Shown here piece by piece: positions 17,846 through 25,327 of a stretch of DNA of 64,000 nucleotides. The DNA is from Terriglobia bacterium (GTDB lineage: Bacteria > Acidobacteriota > Terriglobia > JAIQFV01). The stretch is from positions 124,001 to 188,000 of the forward strand of contig JAIQFY010000005.1 in assembly GCA_020072965.1 (NCBI GenBank), given 5' to 3'. The translations under genes were made by a program, and so were the position numbers. A model generated the notes under the pieces. The model ran no database searches. It saw only the letters and a list, made by a program, of their open reading frames with translations, and was not told the origin of the DNA. Each line of letters opens with the position of its first letter. Position 1 is the stretch's first letter.

Positions 17846-18781
17846 CTAACTCGTCGTGGTTAGTTCCGCAGGTCTGGAAGCAGGAATGGCCCCTGTCTTA
17901 TAGATCGTCCCGGGAAGATCTCGTTTGAAGAATTGGCTAACTTGTTTGGCCGTTTCAATGAGGCGATCCAGACGGATATCCTGGCGCCGGCCCAACAGGT
18001 GGAATAAATGAACGAGATCCTCGGTGCACACATTGCCTCCAGCGACCGCAGTGAAAGGGCAACCTCCGAGTCCGGCCACGGCAGATTCGAAGTACTTCAC
18101 GCCGGTTTTCAAAGCAGCATAACAGTTGGCCATCGCCAGCCCGTACGTATCATGAAAGTGGCACGCGCAATCAATCGCTGGATCAAGGGCCAAGATGGCT
18201 CCAAAGAGTCGTTCGACCTGTCGAGGGTTGGCATGACCCGCCGTGTCAGCCAGGCTGACCGTCCTCAAGCCCGCATCGATAAATCGCTTGACGATGTCGA
18301 GGACCCTTTGTTCAGGGACGATCCCCTCGTAACCACAGCCAAAAGCTGACTGAACCGACACCTGGACAAGGTTGTTCTGTTCGAAGGCTTTCCTGGCCAT
18401 GGCAATGATGCGGGGGATTGCCTCGTCTGTCCCCATCCCGGTGTTTTTCCGGCTGTGGGTGTCGCTTGCAGATACTCCCATGCAAAACTGCTCGACCCCG
18501 CACGCCATTCCACGATCGAGGCCCTTCTCATTCAAGACGAGCCCCGAAAGAATGACGGGCCGGGATTTCTTGCCGGGTTGGTTGAAGTAGGTAAAAAGCT
18601 TGTCGGTGTCGGCCATTTGGGGAACTTTCCCGGGATGAACAAATGACCCCAGTTGGATGGCATCAACACCTGCCTCAATCAGACCTTCGATCCATTTGAT
18701 TTTCTCTTCAGTGGGAACGATCTGTTTTTCAACTTGCAGTCCGTCACGGGGACCGACTTCATGAATGATGATCGGGGTCAT
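17846..18781 (-). CDS. HMG-CoA lyase family C-C lyase (possible citramalyl-CoA lyase)
   Basis: TIM-barrel lyase of the HMGL-like/DRE-metallolyase superfamily, 311 residues. Key residues are in HEVGPRDGLQ (R12/D13), the metal-binding HFHDTYG (H208/H210), the active-site loop VAGLGGCPF with catalytic Cys241, and GGNVCTEDLVH (N250). These match 3-hydroxy-3-methylglutaryl-CoA lyase, which gives acetyl-CoA and acetoacetate. The (R)-citramalyl-CoA lyase of Chloroflexus is in the same family and is paired with a class III CoA-transferase, as here. The ATG at 18781 after AAGGAAC is preferred over an in-frame GTG at 18811. Family certain, substrate open. Confidence 0.92.
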   Translation of the reverse strand: MTPIIIHEVGPRDGLQVEKQIVPTEEKIKWIEGLIEAGVDAIQLGSFVHPGKVPQMADTDKLFTYFNQPGKKSRPVILSGLVLNEKGLDRGMACGVEQFCMGVSASDTHSRKNTGMGTDEAIPRIIAMARKAFEQNNLVQVSVQSAFGCGYEGIVPEQRVLDIVKRFIDAGLRTVSLADTAGHANPRQVERLFGAILALDPAIDCACHFHDTYGLAMANCYAALKTGVKYFESAVAGLGGCPFTAVAGGNVCTEDLVHLFHLLGRRQDIRLDRLIETAKQVSQFFKRDLPGTIYKTGAIPASRPAELTTTS

Positions 18782-18856
18782 GGATTGTTCCTTGGTAGGG
18801 GCGTCCTCCACGGCGGACTATGTGCCCCTACGACTGAGGTCAAGCTGTCTTGTGAC

Positions 18857-20002
18857 TTACTGCGTGCCGATAACTACTCCCACTTCCAGTTTCTCAGCGA
18901 TAGCTTCAGCCATCTCGAGAGTCTTACTCGTTCCTCTCATGTCGTAAGTCCTCACTTGACCTTCCTTAATCACATGCGCAACGGCCCTCTCCAATTTTCC
19001 GGCTTTCTCTGTTTCTCCAAGCCAATCAAGCATCATCTTAGCGGCCAAAATCGTGGCGATGGGGTTGACCTTGTATTGACCTGCGTATTTGGGGGCTGAG
19101 CCATGGGTCGGCTCGAACACAGCGAGCTTGTCCCCAATATTTCCGGAACATCCAAACCCGAGTCCGCCCACCATCTGGGCGCACAGATCGGAAATGATAT
19201 CTCCGTAGAGATTAGGGGCGACGAGCACGTCGTAATTGAATGGATTCTTGAGTAACCACATGGTCATAGCATCAATATTGGCATCGTCCATCGCGATCTC
19301 GGGATAGCCTTTGGCAACCTCCTTGGCAGTCTCGAGAAACAGCCCATCGGTCGCCCGTACTACATTCGCCTTGTGGACGATGGTGACTTTCTTGCGTTTG
19401 AATCGTCGCGCGAATTCGAAGGCCGAGCGCACGATCCGTTCCGAGCCTTTCCGCGTATTAATTTTACAGGAGACTGCATACTGGTCTTCCGGGAGGTCTT
19501 TGAAGGCCGCAAACGGCTTTGAGAGCCTTGCTAAGGTGTCCGATAATTCCTTTGGTACGGTATTGAACTCCACGCCGGAATAGAGGTCTTCGGTGTTTTC
19601 TCGAAATACCACCAGGTTGATTCCTTCTTTGAAGTTCAGAGGATTTCCGGGATAGGCAATACAAGGTCGCAGGCAAATATAGAGATCAAACAGTTGCCGC
19701 ATCCGGACAATGGGGGATCGATAAACCAGGCTTTTCCCCTTGAGCCCTGGGACGAGTTCAGCCTCCGCCGCCTTTCCCGGCTTTGAGGTGATGGCCCCGA
19801 ACATAGCGGCATCGACATTCTTAAGCAAGTCGATGGTTCGCTGCGGAAAAGCGTCTCCTTCCTTGCACCAGAACTCCCATCCGATGTCCCCGTGAATGTA
19901 ATCGGCATCCAATGCCAATGCGTCCAGAACGATCTTTGCCGCTTCCAGGACTTCGACGCCGATTCCATCTCCCGGCAACCATGCGATTTTGTATTTGGAC
20001 AT
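18857..20002 (-). CDS. Isocitrate/isopropylmalate-family beta-decarboxylating dehydrogenase
   Basis: Oxidises and decarboxylates a 2-hydroxy-3-carboxy acid. It is 381 residues, starting at an ATG with AAGGAG before it. WLPGDGIG opens the fold. The substrate loop RSPIVRMRQLFDLYICLRP (95-113) aligns with E. coli isocitrate dehydrogenase but has Ile98 where that enzyme has Asn115. FRENTEDLYSGVE and APNLYGDIISD (metal Asp) follow. The cofactor loop HGSAPKYAGQ...KVNP keeps the Lys-Tyr and Val pattern of NADP+-dependent isocitrate dehydrogenases. An NADP+ enzyme is therefore likely, but the missing Asn makes isocitrate uncertain; methylmalate or a homologue is possible. It is the first gene of the five-gene operon. 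Confidence 0.9.
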   Translation of the reverse strand: MSKYKIAWLPGDGIGVEVLEAAKIVLDALALDADYIHGDIGWEFWCKEGDAFPQRTIDLLKNVDAAMFGAITSKPGKAAEAELVPGLKGKSLVYRSPIVRMRQLFDLYICLRPCIAYPGNPLNFKEGINLVVFRENTEDLYSGVEFNTVPKELSDTLARLSKPFAAFKDLPEDQYAVSCKINTRKGSERIVRSAFEFARRFKRKKVTIVHKANVVRATDGLFLETAKEVAKGYPEIAMDDANIDAMTMWLLKNPFNYDVLVAPNLYGDIISDLCAQMVGGLGFGCSGNIGDKLAVFEPTHGSAPKYAGQYKVNPIATILAAKMMLDWLGETEKAGKLERAVAHVIKEGQVRTYDMRGTSKTLEMAEAIAEKLEVGVVIGTQ

Positions 20003-20505
20003 AACGACTCCTTATTCAATTCGGTAGTTTGGCTTGGTTGAAAATAATGTCCGGTTCCTGGTTTTGGGATATTGGTCAAAAACCGACTTCACTTTTCAGA
20101 GGGCGGTAAGCATTCGGGGATAATTTGAAATTCAGAGCGTAAACAGCCTCTTTAAGCGCCTCCAGCCTTGCCAAACCTTGGAAACCTCTCCTCTTAAAGC
20201 CTCAAGCCATTCCGAATCTCGTTTCTTCCACTCAGCGAAGGCTCGCCTTGTGCAAGAATTCACACGAATCTTACCACTAACGGTCAGTTGAATTCAAACT
20301 CTATCTCCAGGTAACAATTTTCTTGGGACGAACACATCAATTTTCTGGCACTAATGAGTGATAAAAATTGGCCGCGAAAGCTGAATTCCGTGCAATATCC
20401 ATTGAGGATGAGCAAAGATATAGACAGGAAATAATGCGAATGGTGAATCACCTGAATGTGCGGCTTCGCCACCGATTATTGCGGAAAGGCTTGCCGTCCC
20501 GCAAG
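20003..20505. other. Upstream region of the dehydrogenase operon
   Basis: About 500 nt with no gene I can support; the operon promoter should lie here. On the - strand a frame of about 50 codons ending at 20132 is rich in Arg, Trp and Lys, but it has no ATG and no clear ribosome site, so it is not called. The right end (from about 20490) already belongs to the imperfect outer part of the inverted-repeat element at 20506. Confidence 0.45.
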
Positions 20506-20787
20506 GCGCATACGCGTCAACCTAAGACCGGAGTAACGAGCGTCCATAATCCCCCCGGCGGAAGCCGGGGGATGATTCAGCTACAACCTACAGCAGCGAT
20601 CCCATTTTCATTATCTTATCTCACCCCCCCCATCCCGCTTCGCGGGATGGGGGGGGTGTAGTTTATTTTTGGAGTCTGTGTTTGTGGGCTGTACTTGAAC
20701 TTTCCCCCAGCTTCCGCTGGGGGGATTCGACAGAACCGTCCCCCTCCCCCTTTAAAATCAATCCTCTTTAGGTTGACGCATATGCGC
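20506..20787. repeat. 282-bp hairpin-rich element with terminal inverted repeats (MITE-like)
   Basis: The ends are 20-bp inverted repeats, GCGCATACGCGTCAACCTAA (20506-20525) against the complement of 20768-20787, with one mismatch. Weaker pairing continues outward by about 15 bp on each side (CCGTCCCGC... against GGCGGGAGGCGG). Inside are three perfect GC-rich hairpins: 20552-20571 (8-bp stem), 20622-20658 (17-bp stem, 3-nt TTC loop) and 20704-20723 (8-bp stem). There is no coding capacity. A non-autonomous mobile element or a structured RNA fits; no target-site duplication is obvious. Confidence 0.65.
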
Positions 20788-20923
20788 AAGGCGGGAGGCG
20801 GCAGAGCCGCTGCGCCTCACCAGAATTCTTGAAGCCATTACCACATCTGCTTAGCATCGAATGGTTCCTTGGGAAAATGCGCTGGGATTGTCACGTCTGA
20901 ATGATGCAATGGCGTTGTTAAGG

Positions 20924-20957
20924 AAAAAAGGCTGGGGCGAGCGGACTCGCCCCAGCC
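20924..20957 (-). terminator. Intrinsic terminator of the CxxCH/IPT protein gene
   Basis: GGCTGGGGCGAG (20930-20941) pairs perfectly with CTCGCCCCAGCC (20946-20957) around a 4-nt loop. Read on the - strand the stem is followed by six T (20924-20929). It lies 18 nt past the stop codon at 20976. Confidence 0.92.
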
Positions 20958-20975
20958 GAAGACAAGGTCAAGGAA

Positions 20976-23888
20976 TTACTTGAACGTCGCACCCCCCTTG
21001 GAGGGAATGTTAAAGATGAAAGAGCCGCTGACCTGATCATTCAGAGGCAAGGCCAGGGGAGAACCCGTGTCGCTGAAGAACGTCAGCGTGCCAGACGAAG
21101 CAGAGGACCCCGACGGGTTCAACAGGATCAATTGAGTCTGGTAGCCACCAAAAGCAACTAGCTGCGGGAAGAAGACCGGAGCGGTCGAGGAGGATTCTGT
21201 CGCCACGGGCAGTGTGGTCAACAACGCATCCCCGCGTTGATTGTTCGTTGCAAGGAGGGTCAACGCGGAAATGCCGTCGGTACTGGGGGTCTCGATGGAA
21301 AGTGCCCCGGTTAAATTTTTGGCCTCATTGTTTGTGAAGATCTGATCCACGAATAAGGCGTCGTGACCATGTGGCGGCAAGGCACTATGCCCGGCAACTT
21401 GACTCAGATTCTTGCTGGCGATCACCGAGCCATCACTAAGCCTTCGAAGTTTGAATGAGACGTCTGCACTCTGAGTGCCTGAAGGGTTTGCCAGGGCGAC
21501 GCCGGTATCCTGGGCAAGTCCACTCACGTTGGGATTCGTGTCCGCCAGAATCAATCCTTCCCGAATCACTGGGGATGCCGGGACACCCGCCGTAGTGAAT
21601 GTGAACCCGTTCTGTGTCTGCGTGAAGAGTCCCGTCCCGACTGGCGTAGCCTTGCCTGCATCCGGAACGACAAGGGCAAACCCCGTGGTCAGTGCTCCTG
21701 TTCCCACGGAGAGTGCGGAGAATTCACCTCGCGAAGAGATGCTGTAAGGGAGCTGGGTGACAGGTCCGCTGCCATTCATATTAAAGCTGGCTGGGGATCC
21801 ATCATCCTTGAAGAACAGAATGTTGCCGCTGATCACATTGCCGGTGGTGTTCAAGAGAATGATTCGGGTTTGATATCCCGCTCCATCCACCAGTTGAGCG
21901 AACACCAGGTTCCCGCTGGGAGGGGGCACCGTAAGATCGGCTACCGGAAAGGAGGTAAACAAGGCTTCATTTCGGGGGGCCTGATTGTTTGTGAGTTGGA
22001 GCGTCAGGGCGCTGATAGCAACATCACTATCTACCTTGAGGGTTCCCGTGAAGTTGTTTACCCCGGAGCCGAAGAAATCAGTAATGAATCCCTGGTCGTG
22101 GGCTCCCGGAGCCAGGTTTTTGAAAACCGGAGCCATGGCTGAGGTGCCATCGGGATTAAGCAGGGTGTACGTCAAGTGAGCCGTGCTGCCCGACTGGTTG
22201 ATAACGGCCACGCCCGTGTTGTTCTGGAGCGCACAGTTGGGCAGGGAACAAGCGAACGGCTTGGAGTCCGCAAACATGAGCAATGATGAGGTGGGGGTTG
22301 CCGAGGCGGTTCCCACCGTGGTGACCAGGACGTTGTTCTGGGAGAAGCTGAAAATACCACTGCCCGCCGGGGCTTCACTGGTGGCGGCAAGCTCCGCCGA
22401 TTTCAACCTTCCATCAATCAGCATTGGATCCGTTCCCGAATCCAGTGATTCGGCCCTCTTGCTGGCTGCAACTGTGGCGACCGCATAGGCGGTCTTAAGT
22501 TGGGTGTCATCGAAGTACGAAAATGCACCGGGCAGAGTTGCCGACTGGCCATCCGGATTCTGCACCTTCAGGTCCACGGTTCCCGCGCTGCTCGCCGGTG
22601 GGGAAACAACGGTTAGTTGCGAGGAACTAACGAATGTGGTGTCAGCCTGACTGGTTCCGAAGATCATTTTCGCCCCGCTCACAAAGTTTGAACCGTTGAT
22701 AGTAATTACGGCGCCTCCATGAATGCTGCCGATGTGAGGGAAGCTAGCGTTTGAGGATGCAAATTGAGGCGCCGACGAAGCAGGTGACTGGTTATAGGTG
22801 AATCCCCCTGGAAGCGTTGCAGACTGTCCGTCCGGGTTTTGAATCCTCAATGTGATTGCCCCGGCCACTGCGGCGGGAGGTGATATGGCCGTGAGTTGGG
22901 ACGAACCCACAAAAGTTGTAGTGGCCGCCGTGCTCCCGAAGGAAACCACAGCCCCCGTGACAAAATTGGATCCGTTAATCGTGACGGTCGTTCCCCCCGC
23001 GGTGCTGCCGGTGTTGGGCGAAACTGGATTCGAAACGGCAAAGAGGGGGGCTGGCGCTGCAGCCTGCGTGTACGTGAATCCCCCGGGAAGGGTCGTTGAT
23101 TGTCCATCTGGATTTTGAACTTTGAGAGTGACCGCCCCTGTCGCGGACGCAGATGGTGACACGGCCTTAAGTTGAGACGAACTCACAAAGGTTGTACTAG
23201 CTGCCGTGCTCCCGAAGGAAACCACAGCCCCCGTGACAAAATTGGATCCGTTAATCGTGACGGTCGTTCCTCCCGCCGTGCTCCCGCTGCTGGGTGAAAC
23301 CGGATTGGAGGAGGCGAATTGAGGTGCAGGTTGCGAAGCCTGCGGAGTGGCGGTGACTGAATTTTGCGCGAAATAATCACCTCGATATCCGGAGACGGAG
23401 GCAACGTCGAATTGAACTGTGCCGGCCGTTGCTGCGGGCGCGGTCCAGCTCACACTCCAACTGCATGAACTCGCTCCGGAACATCCGGCTGTGGTCTGTC
23501 CAACATAGGTGACTCCGCCGCTGGTGCCGTTGATTCCGGTGCCGGCACTTTGTCCCGCCAGGGTCCCGGCCTGGGCGCCGCCGGGTGTTGAGCGTGATGA
23601 AATCTGAAATCCATATCCTGAACCCGGGCTGGGAGGAGCCATCGTGACCGTGATTGTATACTGCTGTCCGGGCGTATAGTTCGAAGGAGTTCCCGAGACA
23701 CTCAGTGAAGTGTTGCTGGTGGTCAAAGAGGAGTGACATGAAGTACAAGTACTGGAACTCATCCCTCCCGTTCTTCCCGCGGGAGCTCCACTGGGGTAAC
23801 CAGATAGGAAGGTTGCGGTGGCGAAAAAGATCGTGAATATCGTCACAAATATCCATAAAGAAAATTGAGATTGCTTCACAAGTTTCAT
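20976..23888 (-). CDS. Secreted CxxCH-containing protein with three IPT/TIG domains
   Basis: A 970-residue exported protein. Residues 1-30 are a signal peptide (LWIFVTIFTIFFATATFLSG). A CTSCH motif (48-52) lies in a segment like the choice-of-anchor V/reeler-like domains (PSNYTPGQQYTITVTM, GFQIS), so one covalent haem c is possible. Three IPT/TIG beta-sandwich repeats follow at about 190-460, each with the GGTTVTINGSNFV-like core. The C-terminal half (about 490-965) has two related 200-residue repeats marked by DTGVALANPSG or NTGVAVINQSG, ISALTL.L.TNNQ and GYQT.(I/L)ILLN. A surface or extracellular role is likely; the ligand is unknown. The start follows a GGAGA site. Confidence 0.8.
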   Translation of the reverse strand: MKLVKQSQFSLWIFVTIFTIFFATATFLSGYPSGAPAGRTGGMSSSTCTSCHSSLTTSNTSLSVSGTPSNYTPGQQYTITVTMAPPSPGSGYGFQISSRSTPGGAQAGTLAGQSAGTGINGTSGGVTYVGQTTAGCSGASSCSWSVSWTAPAATAGTVQFDVASVSGYRGDYFAQNSVTATPQASQPAPQFASSNPVSPSSGSTAGGTTVTINGSNFVTGAVVSFGSTAASTTFVSSSQLKAVSPSASATGAVTLKVQNPDGQSTTLPGGFTYTQAAAPAPLFAVSNPVSPNTGSTAGGTTVTINGSNFVTGAVVSFGSTAATTTFVGSSQLTAISPPAAVAGAITLRIQNPDGQSATLPGGFTYNQSPASSAPQFASSNASFPHIGSIHGGAVITINGSNFVSGAKMIFGTSQADTTFVSSSQLTVVSPPASSAGTVDLKVQNPDGQSATLPGAFSYFDDTQLKTAYAVATVAASKRAESLDSGTDPMLIDGRLKSAELAATSEAPAGSGIFSFSQNNVLVTTVGTASATPTSSLLMFADSKPFACSLPNCALQNNTGVAVINQSGSTAHLTYTLLNPDGTSAMAPVFKNLAPGAHDQGFITDFFGSGVNNFTGTLKVDSDVAISALTLQLTNNQAPRNEALFTSFPVADLTVPPPSGNLVFAQLVDGAGYQTRIILLNTTGNVISGNILFFKDDGSPASFNMNGSGPVTQLPYSISSRGEFSALSVGTGALTTGFALVVPDAGKATPVGTGLFTQTQNGFTFTTAGVPASPVIREGLILADTNPNVSGLAQDTGVALANPSGTQSADVSFKLRRLSDGSVIASKNLSQVAGHSALPPHGHDALFVDQIFTNNEAKNLTGALSIETPSTDGISALTLLATNNQRGDALLTTLPVATESSSTAPVFFPQLVAFGGYQTQLILLNPSGSSASSGTLTFFSDTGSPLALPLNDQVSGSFIFNIPSKGGATFK
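22927..23270. repeat. Identical 68-bp blocks inside the IPT-repeat gene
   Basis: Bases 22927-22994 and 23203-23270 are identical over 68 bp and encode the same part of IPT domains 2 and 1. The flanks differ, so this is a local recent duplication or gene conversion between tandem domains. Confidence 0.85.
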
Positions 23889-25327
23889 GTTGAGTCTCCT
23901 GTTGTGTGTGGATTTAGCCTTGAGAAAACTCGAAAGAGTGATTAGATTCCGACGATCAAAGTGGCCCGAGTTAGAAATTTACAGCACGTGAAGGGCAACC
24001 TTTCCCGTTTGGTGTTTTCGTGTAAAGTTCCACCGGGGGCTCCATCAAAGGGAGCCCTATCAAATTGAGGTCTTCCCGTCTCCTGTGTTTTGTCAATTCA
24101 GCAATTCGACCGAAGCCGAGTCACCGAGCAATGCCGATGTGGGAAATTGAAAGAGTGTTTATCCGGAATCACTAAACTGCGGTTTTATTCAGCCCTTGCG
24201 AGCACTTTGGATTTGCCTTTTGAGTTTTCTCGAAGGTCCTCCTTGAATTTCAATCTTTGTGTTGAATTGCCTCCTCAATCAAAGCCTCGTTGAAATGGAA
24301 TTGTCCATCCATGGCGCGGATCCCGTGTTGTTTCCACAGAGTGGTAACACCGAGGAGATAGACCAAGCTCCGGTTAGTTTGAATTCCTAATCTGACATTC
24401 ACGTTAGGTTTCGCTTTCCCGCGCCATTACAATTCACGCCTCTGAGTTAAGCACCCTCGATTCCAATGAGAGAGAAATCTTAACTGGTTGAAATGGTCAT
24501 GGATGTGGATTTCCATGGCTGCGAGCCCTGGACCCTGCGAGAAGAAACTGGGGAAAAACTACCTGATTCGTAGAATTGGTTGCGCGTTAGAAAAAGGTTA
24601 AGGGGAGATTTCGCGCATTCAGTAAAGTTTGAGTTGCGGATTCCTGCGAATGTTCCGTGGTGTATTTGGAGGGCTAATGTGTCTACCCATGTACTCCAGG
24701 TCGAGACAAGTTTCTCCTGAAACTGTGGAACACACGACCGAACGATCGACCCTCTCAAAAAGCCTAAATCTAATTCCCGGAGAGGAGGCACTGCCCCACG
24801 GACGCTCCCTTTTCAAATTAGGGGGTATTTTCCGCCATCTATGGAGAATCGGACCCGGATCCTGAAGAGGCCTACCAAAAACTGTAGAGCAATTCCGAAT
24901 TTGTGAATTTTCTCGTTAGTTGAAGGAAATGTTCTTTTGTTCCTGCGGTATTTTCCGGGCCCCAAAGTCCCTTTTCCCACGGACTTGTGGTGACTTAAGT
25001 CACTTATAAATAATGACTTGCTTGGTCACTATGTTTGGCAAAAAATCCTCAGTGTCTATTGATTGAGTTGGATGACAGCTTTGGTCTCATAACTGCAGCA
25101 TAATTTACCTGCGCATTGAAGATGTTGGGGACGGGTCTTCAATTACCACCATTAGCCATCACTTCCTACTACGTTCCAGCCAGTGTTACCAGGTGATGGT
25201 GTAGGTTTCCGGATTTCTTCACTGTGACTTACCCAACTCAAGACTGGGTGTCTGTTGTTCAATCAAGCATCGCATTTATTCCTAAATCAAATCAACTAGT
25301 TTGTTTTCAATATTCAGGAGGTAGTTT
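23889..25327. other. Long gene-free region between divergent surface-protein genes
   Basis: About 1.4 kb with no supported gene; the small open frames here lack ribosome sites and family features. It must hold the promoters of the CxxCH/IPT gene (-) and of the TonB-dependent receptor (+). Two structures stand out: a 7-bp hairpin GGGCTCC/GGAGCCC at 24037..24057 in the leader of the - strand gene, and the palindrome at 24990. The region is visibly more AT-rich than its surroundings. Confidence 0.55.
24990..25003. promoter_or_regulatory. 14-bp perfect palindrome, possible operator for the TonB-receptor gene
   Basis: GTGACTTAAGTCAC is a perfect palindrome. A further TGACTT half follows at 25014..25019, so AAGTCA/TGACTT words occur three times within 30 bp around TTATAAATAAT. 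It lies about 330 nt before the receptor ATG. A regulator site is plausible but no cognate regulator is identified. Confidence 0.35.

Noticed and set aside
20132-20290. Arg/Trp-rich 50-codon frame upstream of the dehydrogenase operon
   Set aside because: No usable start codon or ribosome site and no recognised family; could be chance or old decay.
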